Positions 1 to 11,169 of a stretch of 64,000 nt of DNA are shown one piece after another. The stretch is from Symbiodinium natans. Lineage: Eukaryota > Sar > Dinophyceae > Suessiales > Symbiodiniaceae. The notes below the pieces were generated by a model. That model was not told the origin of the DNA. It ran no database searches and saw only the letters and a program-made list of their open reading frames with translations. The stretch lies in NCBI GenBank assembly GCA_905221605.1, contig CAJNDS010000014.1, forward strand, positions 62,001 through 126,000. The letters run 5' to 3'. The translations under genes were made by a program, and so were the position numbers. The number at the start of each line of letters is the position of its first letter. The first letter of the stretch is position 1.

Positions 1-80
1 CACAAAGCTCTTCCCACACTGTCTGTGGATGTCTGAACAGCTCCCATGTCGAACGAGAGAAAGAGCACGTACGTATTCCC
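1..80 (-). CDS. candidate exon, unknown protein
   Basis: The minus strand is open through the island, reading VLFLSFDMGAVQTSTDSVGR toward the left window edge. No family is recognised. The frame is cut by the window end and no splice partner can be tested, so the call rests on openness and codon bias only. Confidence 0.3.
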
Positions 81-224
81 TTGCACACATGCCTAGATGC
101 TGCTGAAGAAGGGTAACGGTGTATCTACATTCTAGCCTCATTGTGAAGCCTACTTCCGAAGTCCTGAGTCCTAAGCTACCTGATCCCTTAACCCTAAGCC
201 CTATCCGCAAGCAGCGCTGTATAC

Positions 225-325
225 ACTAAACCCTAAACCCTAAACCCTAAACCCTAAACCCTAAACCCTAAACCCTAAACCCCCAAACCCCTAAACGCCT
301 AAGCCCCTAAACCCCTAAACCCTAG
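225..325. repeat. CCCTAAA array grading into CCCCTAAA
   Basis: Seven or more perfect CCCTAAA units change into octameric CCCCTAAA units within one array. This is an early example of the local variant switching seen throughout. Confidence 0.9.
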
Positions 326-399
326 ACTTATGGAAGCCACTCCAAAAGCCGACGAGGAGCCACACTCGCTTGCTGCACCTGGCGTTTAGGGGTTTAGGG

Positions 400-930
400 C
401 TGCAGGGTTTAAGGGCTTAGGTCTTAGGGTTGCTGAATTGGTTTAGGGTTTAGGGTTTAGGTTTTGGGGTTTAGGGTTTAGGGTTTAGGGGTTAGGGGTT
501 AGGGGTTAGGGCTGGGGTTTAGGGGTTTAGGGGGGGGGGGGGGGGGGTTAGGCTTTCGTGTTTAGGGTTTGAGGAGACCAGGATTACAGTAAGGGTTTTA
601 AGATTCAGGTCTTTTGGCTTTCGTGCTTCGGGTGTCAAGATGAAGGGTCTTAAGCTTTGTGTTTAGGGTTTTAGGATTAAGGGTCTCCGTTTATGGGTTT
701 TAGGCTTTAGCGTTTAGGGTTTTGGGGTTACGGGTTTTTCGGTTAAGGGTTTTAGGCTTTACCGTTTAGGCGTTTAAGGTTAAGGGTTTTAGGCTTTAGC
801 GTCTAGGACGGTTCTAGGATAAAGGGCCTCAGGCTTTGGGTTTCGGGTTTCGTGTTTGGGGGTTTTCGGCTTTAGGATTAAGGGTTGTAAACCCTAAACC
901 CTAAACCCTAAACCCTTAAGGCTACCGGAT
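400..930. other. degenerate TTTAGGG-like stretch, no gene seen
   Basis: Loosely repeated GGGTTT, GGGTTTTAGG and GGTTTAGG units are mixed with a run of G at about 530-547. No convincing coding island is present. Confidence 0.6.
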
Positions 931-1355
931 TTAGGGTTTTTAGGCCCTCCGGGTTGCCCAGAGAACCCCAAACCCCTACAAGGATGACGAGCTCTCGGGT
1001 TTAGGGTTTAGGGTTTAGGGTTGCTGTGGGCACTACCTGCACTGTGATGCCCCTCCCCCACCACTAAGTCGAAAACTCTAAGCCCGCCATTCCTAAACCC
1101 TGAAAATCCTAAACCCTAGATTCCCAAACCCTAAATTCCTAAACCCTTAATTCCTAAACCCTACATTCCTAAACCTTACATTCCCAAACCCTGAATTCCT
1201 AGACCCTAAATTCCTAAACCCTTAATTCCTAAACCCTACATTCCTAAACCTTACATTCCCAAACCCTGAATTCCTAGACCCTAAATTCCTAAACCCTAAA
1301 TTCCTAAACCCTAAACCAAAAACCCTAAAACCCTTAAATTCCCAAACCCTAAAAC

Positions 1356-1399
1356 CCTTCAAGGATCGACTTGTCCCAGTCATCCGGGAAGAGTGCATT
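1356..1399 (-). CDS. candidate exon, unknown protein
   Basis: The minus strand reads LFPDDWDKSILEG and ends directly on a GTTTTAGGG donor formed by the adjoining telomere-like array. The peptide is short but well biased. No family is recognised. Confidence 0.4.
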
Positions 1400-1640
1400 T
1401 TAGGGCCCATCAAATGGGTTTAGCTTAAACCGTTTAAGGTTTAGGGAATTAGGGTTTAGGGTTTAAGCTTCAGGGTTCAGGTGCAAGGCTTGCGGCTGAG
1501 GGAATTAGGCTTTTGGATTTAGTGTTTCCGTTTGTTTTGGCCGTTGTTCTGTCTTTCGTGCCTTTTTTGCTTTGACTTTCTGTCTTCCCTTCCTCCTGCT
1601 ACCCTAGACCCTAAGCCCTAACTGGCCCTAAACCCTGAAC

Positions 1641-1709
1641 CGCATCTCCATGAAGGCAAGGTGACCTTCAAGGCGCGGAGGAACTGCCTCGGCTTGGTTC
1701 AGGCGTTGA
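1641..1709 (-). CDS. candidate exon, unknown protein
   Basis: The minus frame RLNQAEAVPPRLEGHLAFME is open across the island and ends on a GTTCAGGG donor at 1640. Telomere-like arrays flank it on both sides. Confidence 0.42.
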
Positions 1710-1714
1710 GGTTT

Positions 1715-1890
1715 AGGGTTTAGGGTTTAGGGTTTAGGGTTTAGGGTTTAGGGTTTAGGGTTTGGGGTTTGGGGTTTGGGGTTTGGGGTTTGGGGTTTGG
1801 GGTTTGGGGTTTGGGGTTTGGGGTTTGGGGTTTGGGGTTTGGGGTTTGGGGTTTGGGGTTTGGGGTTTGGGGGTTGGGGTTTGGGGTTTG
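1715..1890. repeat. TTTAGGG array switching to a homogeneous TTTGGGG array
   Basis: After a few TTTAGGG units, the variant TTTGGGG repeats more than a dozen times almost without error (about 1759-1870), then decays. This points to local amplification of one variant unit. Confidence 0.9.
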
Positions 1891-2472
1891 GGGGTTTTGG
1901 GTTTTTGGGCTTGGGATTCAGGGTTAAGGGTTTAGGGTTCAAGGTTTAGGCTGCCAACGCACCTGGGGGGGGGGGGGGGGGGTACTTGCACTTTCATACA
2001 CGGGCCAAGCCAAATAGGATGGGCATTTTTTCTTGACAGTCGAGTATATGGGGAGGTGAGATGAGCAACATCGCTTGACTACTGAACTAATGAGCCCGCT
2101 GTCTGCCAAGCTTTAGGCGCCTACACCCTAAACCCTAAACTCTAAACCCGAAACCCTAAACCCGAAACCCTAAACCCACACTTTGTTTTGTTGTTTCTCC
2201 TTGGGGTTTAGGGCTTCGAAAGTTAAAGGCGCCCGAAGTGCCCAGTATACTCCCCTCATCATTCCCATACATTCAGAATCCTGCATAACATAAGCTACGC
2301 ACCCAAACCTTAGTCTAACACCCCTAAACCCTAAGCCCTAAACCCTAAACCCTGAACCCTAAACCCTAAACCCTAAACCCTAATCCCAACAACAAAGTAG
2401 GAGGCCGATTATATGGCGCGGGATCAAGGGGCGTTTAGCTCTTCTGTCTGACATCGCAAGCTCTGGGCCCAC

Positions 2473-2525
2473 CTTGCCCAAAGGATTTCCTCGTACAAAG
2501 CGCCTTCAAAGAAGTGCCCCTTCTC
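2473..2525 (-). CDS. candidate exon with canonical donor
   Basis: The minus strand reads EKGHFFEGALYEEILWAR and ends GCAAG before a GTGGGC donor at 2472. Strong codon bias; function unknown. Confidence 0.5.
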
Positions 2526-2707
2526 TAGAACAAGCCCAAAACCCTCAACCCTAAATTCTAAATCCTGAATCCCCAAATACCTATAGCCCTAACTAGACCC
2601 TAGACCCCAAACCCTAAACCCTAAACCCTAAACCCTAAATCACTAAACCCTAACCCTAAAACCCTAAATCCCAAAAACCTAAACACTAAACCCCCCTAAA
2701 CCTAAAC

Positions 2708-2798
2708 CCTTGCATCCGCGCTGCAGCTCCACTGGCGAATCGGGGCTTGCTTGGAGCATGCGCTGCCGAAGCTGCTTCACGCCTTGGGTGCGGCGTTT
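2708..2798 (-). CDS. candidate exon, telomere-like donor
   Basis: The minus strand reads QLRQRMLQASPDSPVELQRG and runs into a GTTTAGG donor supplied by a telomere-like array. Charged, helix-prone peptide; no family recognised. Confidence 0.48.
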
Positions 2799-3111
2799 GG
2801 GGGCAGTAGGCTACCCTAAACCCTAAACCCTAAACCCTAAACCCTAAACCCTAAACCCTAAACCCTCAACCCTAAACCCTGGACGGATGACGTGTCGGCA
2901 CACCACCCCAAAAGAGTCCAGCGGGGGTGTCCGTGAAGTGCCCACACCAGGGAGTGCACGCCTAATCCCAAAAATGATCTCGAAGTACAGGGTTTACGGT
3001 TTAGTTCAGGTTTAGGGCTGAGGGTTTGTAGGGTTTAGGCATCAGGATGACATCAAAGGGCCTTAGTTTTAAGCTGGGGTGTGGGGAGGGGGGAGAGGGA
3101 AGTTTAACCCT

Positions 3112-3205
3112 ACACCCTAAACCCTAAACCCTAAACCCTAAACCCTAAACCCTAAACCCTAAACCCTAAACCCTAAACCCTAAACCCTAAACCCTAAACC
3201 CTAAA
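3112..3205. repeat. CCCTAAA array
   Basis: About thirteen near-perfect CCCTAAA units. Confidence 0.92.
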
Positions 3206-3329
3206 GGGCTGAAGGCACCTTAGGGTCACTTCAGGGTTCAGGGTTCCGGATCATACAATGTCGCTTGAGCCCTTGCGCCCAGAGCCACGAAGTCTCTGAG
3301 GGCCGGAGGGTTTTTAGAAGAGCTGGGCC

Positions 3330-4300
3330 TTGGTTTGGGGTTTAGGGTTTAGGGTTTCGGGTTTAGGGTTTACGGTTTGGGGGTTGGGGTTTGGGGTTTC
3401 GGGTTTAGGGTTTACGGTTTGGGGGTTGGGGTTTGGGGTTTAGGGCTTAGGGTTTGGGGTTTGGGGTTTGGGGTGTAGGGTTTAGGGTTTAGTTTGTGGT
3501 TTTGGCTTTAGGGTACCTTGTCAGGTTGCTCTTCAGGCTGCGAGCCCGGAGCAACGGAGCTTAGGGTTTCAGGTTGGGGGGCTTGGCGTCTTGTGGCCCT
3601 TCTTCCTTGCACTTAGGGTTGCGGATGTCTTCGGGTGTCAGTAATTTCCGGGGATTGACAATTTTATGGTCTCGACGCTCCCGCGGTTTCGGGCTTCGGG
3701 TTGAAAACGCAAAAGTTCGCCACATGTACAAGTCCTCAGGCGAAGTACTGAACCTAAAACAACCTAACCCATAAACCCCCAAACCCCAAGACCCCAACCC
3801 CCCTGAAGGACCCTAAAAACCCCAAACCCTAAGACCCCAAACCCCTGAAGGACCCTAAAAACCTCAAACCCGTAAACCCCCTAAGACCCTAAGACCCTAA
3901 GACCCCAAACCCCCTGAAGAACCCTAAAACCCTCAGACCCGTAAACCCCCAAACCCTAAGACCCCAAGACCCTAAGACCCCAAACCCCCTGAAGAACCCC
4001 AAAAACCCTAAGACCCGTAAACCCCCAAACCCTAAGACCCCAAACCCCCTGAAGAACCCTAAAACCCTAAGACCCGTAAACCCCCAAACCCTAAGACCCT
4101 GAGACCCCAAACCCCCAAGCCCTCAAAAGGCTGCGCCCCGAACATGGCATCCTTAGGCCCTACTCGCCCAACATGTAACCAGACATGCTAAGCACCAACC
4201 CCTAAGGCCCTCAAATCCTAAACCCTAGATAAATCCTAAACCCTAAACTCTAAACCCTAAACCCTAAACCAAAATCCCTAAACCCTGAACCCCGAACCCG
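3330..4300. other. degenerate telomere-like and GACCCTAA-type repeats, no gene seen
   Basis: Irregular TTTAGGG/TTTGGGG units are followed at about 3770-4110 by a higher-order repeat of roughly 60-70 bp built from AAACCCCCTGAAGAACCC-like and TAAGACCC units. The two open frames across it are repeat translations and are not called as genes. Confidence 0.6.
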
Positions 4301-4326
4301 GACGGAAGCCTTCGAACCTCAAAACC

Positions 4327-4430
4327 CCAGAACCCAGACCATATCTGGGCGCCACACCCTGTCGTGGCCCGGCACCTTCAAGGGGACCTCGCATCTGCAG
4401 AACATCACCTCGGGGTCTTCTTTTGCGATC
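4327..4430 (-). CDS. candidate exon with acceptor
   Basis: The minus strand opens after GGCACACAG and reads EDPEVMFCRCEVPLKVPGHD, continuing open for about 35 codons with strong G/C-ending codon bias. No family is recognised. Confidence 0.5.
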
Positions 4431-4637
4431 TGTGTGCCAGATAAGATGCGGGGCTCAGGGTTGGGGTTCGGGGCTTAGAGAGATGACCAAGTATAGGGTA
4501 GAACAAGCCTTGTTCATATTACGATCATTCAGCTTTGGCTACTCGTGAAAAACACTTATGCTGAGATCCCCCAGCGTTCAAGTTAGGCTTTAGGGTAAAA
4601 GTAGACAACAAACTTGGTAACCCCTTCGATTTATCTT

Positions 4638-4703
4638 TCAGGCCCGTTTGCTGCAAAGATCTCCAACGGTATCTCAAATGGCCACGGTAGCGACCGGGGC
4701 ATG
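4638..4703 (-). CDS. candidate exon, unknown protein
   Basis: The minus frame PRSLPWPFEIPLEIFAANGP is open from the polyG tract to a weak boundary. A 24-bp run of G (4711-4734) lies just upstream of it. Confidence 0.35.
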
Positions 4704-4817
4704 TGGGTGGGTGGGGGGGGGGGGGGGGGGGGGGCGGTTGCGAAAGCGTCCGTGTTCTCCCCTGCTGAATGAAGGCTCAAAGAACTAAGTAAGTAGGCAA
4801 GAATATGGCAGGGCGAT

Positions 4818-5100
4818 GTATACATATATACATATATACGTATATACATATATACAAATATACAAATATACATATATTCATATATTCATATATTCATATA
4901 TTCATATATTCATATATTCATATATTCATATATTCATATATTCATATTTTCATATATTCATATATTCATATATTCATATATTCATATATTCATATATTCA
5001 TATATTCATATATTCATATATTCATATATGGCTATATTCATATATGTATAAATAAATAAATAAATGAATGAATATATATATATATCTATATACATATGTA
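4818..5100. repeat. TATTCATA microsatellite
   Basis: A long run of the octamer TATTCATA (about 4870-5040) is flanked by TATACA and AAAT repeats. The open frames over it, reading repeated IHIFIYSY, are artefacts of the repeat. Confidence 0.95.
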
Positions 5101-5492
5101 TGTATAAGTATAGGTAACTCAACTTAGGGTCCCCGATAACACTACGTACTCCGTAGGAAGCTCAACCCTAATCCCTAAACCCGTGAACCCAAAAAAGGAC
5201 AGTAGACCCTACCCACTCAATTCCCCGAGCCATCCAAAACACTTGAAACTTCACCCCGAGCCCTGCAGCCAGCCACCTGGAGACAAGCGGTCTGTCTCCA
5301 GCCGAAGGGGCCTGGCGGAGGTTCTGGGTTTCGGGTTTGGGGTTTAGAGTTGGGGGCTTAGGACTTCGGGTTAGAGAGACGGGCGAAGAATAAGGACTGG
5401 TTGTAAGGCTCAGCCACTCGGGTTATGATCAGCTGTCGTGGTTTCACCCTAACCCCCAAACCCCAAAGCCTAAACCTAAACCCTATACCCCC

Positions 5493-5590
5493 TGAAGGAC
5501 GTCAAAACTATCCACATCGTACGCAGCTTCCCTGAGTCACTCCCTTTAGGGAGGAGCAGGGACACCCAAAGCTCCTTGATGGTATCATGG
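5493..5590 (-). CDS. candidate exon, unknown protein
   Basis: The minus strand reads DTIKELWVSLLLPKGSDSGK and stays open for about 32 codons. Confidence 0.42.
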
Positions 5591-5899
5591 TACTATACAC
5601 AGTGGGCCGTTTAGGCTTTAGGGTTTAGGGTTTAGGGTTTGTTTTTGTAATCTGAAACTATTTTAGGGGTTTGGGGTTTAGGGTTGTGTGGTTGCATGCA
5701 CTCTCATGAGGGGCACTACGGGGACCTCCCGCTTGACTGTACAGGGGTTTGTTGCGACAGAATCCCGCTCAGGCTCAGACTCTTGCTTCGCCAACGCCCC
5801 AGCAGGTGAAACCAAACCCTAAACCCTAAACCCTAAACCCCAAACCCCAAACCCTAAACCCTAAACCCTAAACTACCCTAGTTCAGCCCTGATTAGGCG

Positions 5900-6016
5900 C
5901 TAATTCGGCCCCAAAAGAAAAGTCTCAAAAAGCTTGAAACACAGCTCTGGTTTGGAGAAATATGTCTTGTAGCGGCGAGGGGAGGCTCGCAACTTCTCCC
6001 ACGTCTTGAAGCAAGT
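5900..6016 (-). CDS. candidate exon, possibly C-terminal
   Basis: The minus strand reads KTWEKLRASPRRYKTYFSKP, continuing about 37 codons to an in-frame TAG at 5900-5902. Codon bias is good. The stop may be a true C-terminus, or a splice site just before it may bypass it. Confidence 0.48.
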   Translation of the reverse strand, partial: TCFKTWEKLRASPRRYKTYFSKPELCFKLFETFLLGPN

Positions 6017-6423
6017 TTGCGAAGGGGGAGGAGGGGGGGAGGGGAGCGGGAGGGAGGGGGGGAAGAGGAGGGGGGGGTTTAGGGTTCAGGGTTCAGGGTT
6101 CAGGGTTTAGGGTTTAGGGTTTACGTCCAGGCCTCTGCACCACGCCGTCATCGGTAAGGACAGCTCCCAGCTCGGTCAGTAAGTCAGTGCTCTCGATCCT
6201 TGCCCAGGTTCATGCGGGGCTTTGTGCTAAAGTAGAGCTTAGGGCTTTAGGGTTTAGGGGTTTAGGGTTTAGGGTTTAGGGATTCTGGGTCCAAGTTTTA
6301 GGGGTTCGGTTAAAGCAGAGCTTAGGGGTTTTGGGTTCTAGGGTTTCCAGTTTGGGGCTCGGGGTGTAGCATTTGTATTGCATTTGGGCCTATAGCTTAG
6401 CGACAAGAGTTTGTGCAGCTCAC

Positions 6424-6545
6424 TTGACAAAACTCTGACCGTTTCTCGGGTGTCCCAGCAATTATAAAGGGTGGTCCAACAATCGGGGCCCGAAAAAGTA
6501 GCAGAATGTCAGAGACCTGACCATGAGTGGATGCAAAGAAGTCAG
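6424..6545 (-). CDS. candidate exon with GTGAGC donor
   Basis: About 40 open codons on the minus strand, including SDILLLFRAPIVGPPFIIAG, end CAA before a canonical GTGAGC donor at 6423. It is one of the better isolated exons. Function not recognised. Confidence 0.55.
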
Positions 6546-6644
6546 GTATAATTTTGCTGAACCCTAAACCTAAACCCTAAACCCTAAACCCTGAACCCTA
6601 AACCCCAAACCCTAAACCCTAAACCCTATAAAACCTGAGCCCTA

Positions 6645-6715
6645 AAGTCTGGGCGCCCTGATCTCCTTTCTTGAGCTCCTGAGAAGGGTCCCAAAGCCCT
6701 CTAAACACGTTTTGC
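6645..6715 (-). CDS. candidate exon with CGCAG acceptor
   Basis: The minus strand opens after CTTCGCAG and reads QNVFRGLWDPSQELKKGDQG. Polar, well biased; function unknown. Confidence 0.52.
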
Positions 6716-6845
6716 CTGCGAAGGCAGTAAAGGGACCCAATTACATCCCCCTTAGCCCTAAACCCTATAAACCCTGAACTCTATAAAACCTATAAATCCT
6801 ACACCCTAAACCCTATAAACCTCAAACCCTAACATCCCTAGACCT

Positions 6846-7245
6846 TCGATCCTAAACCCTAAACCCCTAAACCCCTAAACCCCTAAACCCCTAAACCCCT
6901 AAACCCCTGAACCCCTAAACCCCTAAACCCCTAAACCCCTAAACCCCTAAGCCCCTAAACCCCTAAGCCCCTAAACCCATAAACCCCTAAACCCCTAAAC
7001 CCTCAAACCCGTAAACCCTAAACCCCTGAACCCCTAAACCCCTAAAACCCTGAACCCCTGAACCCCTAAACCCCCGAACCCCTGAACCCCTAAACCCCCG
7101 AACCCCTGAACCCCTGAACCCCTAAACCCTAAACCCTGACCCTAAACCCTAAACCCTAAACCCTAAACCCTAAACCCTAAACCCTAAACCCTGAACCCTG
7201 AACCCTAAACCCTAAACCCTAAACCCTAAACCCTAAACCCTAAAC
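6846..7245. repeat. CCCCTAAA octamer array passing into CCCTAAA
   Basis: Roughly 280 bp of the octamer AAACCCCT, with TGAA and CGAA variants, passes into about 100 bp of regular CCCTAAA. It is the longest telomere-like block in the first 10 kb. Confidence 0.92.
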
Positions 7246-7340
7246 CTTCCATGGCATGCGCATGCTCCTGAGGGATCGGACTTCAGCCTCGGGCCTCTTC
7301 TCCGGCCACTGCACCTCTGAAGGAGCCAGCGTCTTGGGCT
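7246..7340 (-). CDS. candidate exon, telomere-like donor
   Basis: The minus strand reads APSEVQWPEKRPEAEVRSLR and ends AAG on a GTTTAGG donor at 7245. About 30 open codons. Confidence 0.5.
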
Positions 7341-7659
7341 GTGTAGGATCTCAGCTCCTAGTCCCTGAGCCCTAAGGGTTTAGGGTTTAGGGTTTAGGGC
7401 TTAGGGTTTAGGGTTTAGGGTTTAGGGTTTAGGGTCCTAAACCCTAAACCCTAAAGCCCCAAGCTCTGGACACCAAGCACACACCTCTACGCCCTGAACA
7501 ACATCGCGCCAGACAAATCCTTGACCCCCAGGGTTCAGGGTTTAGGGTTTAGGGCTTAGGGCTTGGGGTTTAGGATTTAGGGGTTTGGGGGTTAGGAGGA
7601 TTTAGGGTTTAGGGTTAGAGGGTTAATTAGGGTTTAGGATTTAGGGTTCCGGGCTTAGG

Positions 7660-7757
7660 GTTCAAAGGACCACACAGCCGGGATTGGCGCCACATGGCGT
7701 GCGAGATCGTCCATCCAAGGGGATCGCTCACCTGCTGCACACCACGAAGGTGTTCTG
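7660..7757 (-). CDS. candidate exon, unknown protein
   Basis: About 32 open minus-strand codons including RGVQQVSDPLGWTISHAMWR. A shorter alternative would end at an internal GTGAGC donor. Confidence 0.42.
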
Positions 7758-7805
7758 CCTAAGCCCTAAACCCTAGGCCCTAAGCCCTAAAGCTTAAGGG
7801 AGGGG

Positions 7806-7856
7806 GTTCTTCAAAGGGCTCTCCCCACCCCCCCCCCCTTTTCATAGAGACGCCCT
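7806..7856 (-). mobile_element. family N element fragment
   Basis: GTCTCTATGAAAAGGGGG on the minus strand matches the end of the family N intron at 61846-62008 (GTCTCTACGAAAATAGGG). It again begins right after a coding-like stretch (KCLRNSLSSELEG). Confidence 0.4.
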
Positions 7857-8265
7857 TCCAGTTCAGACGACAACGAGTTCCGCAAGCATTTTTGTTTCTT
7901 TAAGCTAGGGGTTTCGGGTGTAGGGTTTGGGTTTTCGGGGCCTCTTTCGTGTTTAGGCTTTCCTTCGGGTCTAGGTTTTCTTTGGGTTTTAGGGTTTAGG
8001 CTTTAGGGTTTAGATGTGTTTTACAGGGTCTAGGGCGATCCGGGCTTAGGGTTCTTTCTTGACCATTCAGGGTTTCAGGTTCTGGGTTGTTTTAGGGTTT
8101 GGCAGTCTCAATGCCGTAGGGTTTTATGGCTGAGGGGTTGTGTTAGGGCTTGCAGCTTGCTGTGAGGGTGTGGGGTATGTTGCACAAGTTGTTTTAGGAT
8201 TTGGGGAGTAGGGTTTGCTTAGGGCGTTTTGGGTTTTGGCGCTGTAGCTTTAGAGGACTTTCAGA

Positions 8266-8345
8266 CTAAACCCTAAACCCTAAACCCTAAACCCTAAACC
8301 CTAAACCCTAAACCCTAAACCCTAAACCCTAAACCCTAAACCCTA
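8266..8345. repeat. CCCTAAA array
   Basis: About eleven perfect units. Confidence 0.92.
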
Positions 8346-8480
8346 TGGGGTATAAGGTGATTCCGTAGTAACCTCAGATTAACAAGATGCCCTATCCTGC
8401 TTAATGGGGTTGGATAATAGTAGGTCCCTGTCTGGGTACTCCCCAAAAAGGGACCCGAATTCAGAGAACTACCCATATAC
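8346..8480. mobile_element. family M short element (tentative)
   Basis: The right part, with GTACTCCCCAAAAAGGGACC and then AGAGAACTACCCAT, recurs at 19712-19757 as GTACCCAAAAAAGGGACC and AGAGAACTGACCAT. Terminal repeats could not be defined. Confidence 0.35.
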
Positions 8481-8627
8481 GCTAGATCAAAGGAAGAATG
8501 GCTGGCTGGGCATCCTAGCAACGGGCGTTGTTAGGTTTCAGGGATGAGGGTTCAGCGTCTCAAGTCGTTTAGGGTTTGGGTTCAGGGTTTAGGGTTTCTA
8601 GCACTGCTTTATTCTTCAGGGCTCAGG

Positions 8628-8722
8628 CTTCATAGGGTTCCGAAAGATCTGGCACTGAAAGCCCTTGTATTACCACCCTATTGCCGCGCTGTCCACAGGC
8701 TTGGTACAGTTTGCTGCTGAGG
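8628..8722 (-). CDS. candidate exon, unknown protein
   Basis: The minus strand reads SKLYQACGQRGNRVVIQGLS, open for about 32 codons between telomere-like flanks. Confidence 0.45.
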
Positions 8723-8747
8723 AACCCTAAACCCTAAACCCCAAACC

Positions 8748-8940
8748 CTATAACCCTATAACCCTCTAACCTTCGAACCCTCTAACCCTATAACCCTCTA
8801 ACCCTCTTACCCTTTTTCCCTATATCCCTCTAACCCTCTAACTCTGTAACTCTAACCCTCTAACCCTCTAACGCTACAACCCTCTAACCCTCTAACCCTA
8901 TAACCCTATAAACCTATAACCCTAAAACCCTATAACCCTA
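8748..8940. repeat. TATAACCC / TCTAACCC octamer array
   Basis: A locally homogeneous telomere-like variant with CTATAACC and CTCTAACC units, distinct from the arrays on either side. Confidence 0.88.
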
Positions 8941-9177
8941 AGTCAACACCCTATGAACCCTAAAGCTGCGCATTGACTTCCCCAGGCCCTCAATGGCACC
9001 TGGAGCCATTGATCCCCTCGAACCCCGCCTGTACCCTGCGAATCGGACCTCGATCGCGTCCGAGCCTGTCTTTCAGCTTCTTTGGGCAGTCGGGCTTCGA
9101 GCTTAGAACCAAGAGGTTAGGGTTCAGGGTTTAGGGTTTAAGGTTCAGGGTTCAGGGTTCGGGTTTTAGGTTTTAGG

Positions 9178-9275
9178 GTTTATAGGGTTTATAGGGTTTA
9201 TAGGGTTTATAGGGTTTATAGGGTTTATAGGGTTTATAGGGTTTGTAGGGTTTATAGGGTTTATAGGGTTTAGGG
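9178..9275. repeat. GGGTTTATA nonamer array
   Basis: About ten copies of a 9-bp unit GGGTTTATA end in normal TTTAGGG units. Confidence 0.92.
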
Positions 9276-9329
9276 TTTAGGGTAACTAAACCCAAAACAT
9301 GCCTAAGCCGTGAACCCTGACCACTAATC

Positions 9330-9520
9330 CCCAAGCTGAACCCGAGCCCTGAAGCCAAGAAACGGAACCGAGCACAACGCGACGCATGCCCGCAGGAGAA
9401 ACCCGAAGACACCGAAGTCCTCAGTGAGGTTCGGATTTGGGACCCTCATCACGGAAACGGGGTTCTCCAGTCGAAACGCGAATGTCATTGTCGCCCGGAA
9501 CTCACACTCTCCCCCTCTCC
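9330..9520 (-). CDS. candidate long exon, unknown protein
   Basis: The minus strand is open for about 60 codons through unique sequence, including [20 protein letters not shown] and [20 protein letters not shown]. The second part is hydrophobic and could be membrane-associated. A (CACTCT)n microsatellite follows on the plus strand. No family is recognised. Confidence 0.5.
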
Positions 9521-9624
9521 CCTTCTCCCTCCCTGTCTCTCTCTCCCGCACTCACTTACACACTCTCTTTCTCTCGAGGGCTTCAAGGAGCTTCCCCCCG
9601 GCGAAGACTACAGGCACACACCCA

Positions 9625-9627
<3 letters not shown>

Positions 9628-9663
<36 letters not shown>

Positions 9664-9687
9664 TCCTCTCACTCTCACTCTCACTCA

Positions 9688-9738
<51 letters not shown>

Positions 9739-9769
9739 TCCACTCTCACTCTCACTCTCACTCTTCTCA

Positions 9770-9813
<44 letters not shown>

Positions 9814-9860
9814 TCTCTCTCTCTCACTCACTCACTCACTCACTCTCTCTCTCTCTCTTG
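9628..9860. repeat. CACTCT microsatellite
   Basis: Long tracts of CACTCT, CTCT and CACT repeats. The two plus-strand frames reading LTLTLT and SLSLSL are repeat translations. Confidence 0.96.
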
Positions 9861-9983
9861 TTTCTGTTTGTCTCAGCCCACCAGAATCCCCCAAAACCCT
9901 AAACTCCGACACCCCAAAATCCTATAGGGTCTAGGGTTTAGGGTTTAGGGTTTAGGGTTTAGGGTTTAGGGTTTAGGGTTTAG

Positions 9984-10048
9984 CCTCCCCTTGCGCACTG
10001 ACAGAACATAAGAGGGCTGACGGGGCCATACACTTTGATAGGACATGT
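9984..10048 (-). CDS. candidate exon, unknown protein
   Basis: The minus strand reads CPIKVYGPVSPLMFCQCARG and runs into a telomere-like array. Confidence 0.45.
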
Positions 10049-10084
10049 AAGGGTTTCTCTAAGTTATGGGGCCCTTTTGGTACG

Positions 10085-10133
10085 CACATATATATATATA
10101 CGTATATATATATATATATATATTTTTTTTTTG
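10085..10133. repeat. TA microsatellite and T run
   Basis: An AT dinucleotide run followed by ten T. Confidence 0.95.
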
Positions 10134-10303
10134 AACTGGAGATTCGAAGCAGACCCCAACTTAGAACGACCCCCCAATCCCGCCACTCGAGACCCTAAAC
10201 CCCCCCAGACAAACCCGAAACCCTGAATTCTATACCCAAACCCGAAACCCTAAACCCTAAACCCGAAACCCTAAACACTAAACCCGAAGCCCTAAACCCT
10301 AAA

Positions 10304-10402
10304 CCCGGTCCCTGAGGCTTCTTGGCCTCCGGACCCGACTACGCCTCGCATCACCGCCGCGTTCCAAGGTCCGCCGCGTTAGGCGGACGACCTTTGACTG
10401 GA
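10304..10402 (-). CDS. candidate exon, arginine-rich
   Basis: The minus strand opens after CACCCTCAG and reads LQSKVVRLTRRTLERGGDAR, ending on GTTTAGGG. Arginine-rich; open in one frame throughout. Confidence 0.48.
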
Positions 10403-10904
10403 GCTGAGGGTGGAGGGTGGTTTAGGGTTTAGGGTTTAGGGTTTAGGGTTTAGTGTTTAGGGGTTAGGGGTTAGGGGTGGAGGGTGGAGGGTGGAGGGTG
10501 GAGGGCGGAGGGTGGAGGGTTGAGGGTTGAGGGTTGGGGTGTAGGGATTAGGGGTCAGGGTTTAGGGTCTAGGCTCAGGGTAGGGTTTAGCGCGGTTTAA
10601 GGTTTTAGAGTCTTAGGGTGTAGTGCTTAAGACTTTGAGGCTGAGGGCTTCGGCTGAGTGGATTCGCATCTGTTCTGGCTTTTGGGTTTAGGGTTTAGGG
10701 TTTAGGGTTTAGGGATTAGGGTTTAGGGTTAGAGCTTAGGGTTTAGGGTTTAGGGTTTAGGCCGTCATGACTCTTTTGCGACGCCGATTTAAAGTGAGCT
10801 CAAACCTTGAAGCCTCTCAGCACTGATTTGTTAAAGCCTGTAACCTAAACCCTGACTGTTGGGTTTAGGGCTGAGGGTTTGTACGGTTGAGTGGTAAAGG
10901 GAGG

Positions 10905-11028
10905 GATAGGATGTGCTTGGCTGAGGCACTGCCCCACCTCCGCAGTCAACAGTGAGCTAAGGCACCGCTGTTTCTGGCGAACCGAGCGCCGTGCACAGGC
11001 TACGAGGAAGCGCTTCGTCGTGCCTGCC
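10905..11028 (-). CDS. candidate exon, unknown protein
   Basis: About 38 open minus codons, including FLVACARRSVRQKQRCLSSL, in a repeat-free island. Confidence 0.5.
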
Positions 11029-11169
11029 GTACGGCCCTAAACCCTAAACCCTAAACCCTAAACCCTATACCCGAAACCCTCAACCCTATGCCCTAAAAAC
11101 CGTAAACCCCACACCCAGTCAACCTCAGGCGTCTCCTCAGACTCCAGCACTTTGGGAGTTTATCATTCA

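Noticed and set aside
1748-1942. Minus frame of NPKPQTP repeats
   Set aside because: Translation of the TTTGGGG array.
3889-4110. Minus frame of GLRVLGF repeats
   Set aside because: Translation of telomere-like higher-order repeats.
4805-5059. Long open frames of Ile/His/Tyr
   Set aside because: Translation of the TATTCATA microsatellite.
9424-9934. 165-167 codon plus-strand frames
   Set aside because: Mostly (CACTCT)n translation; the real signal under their start is the minus-strand island at 9330-9520.
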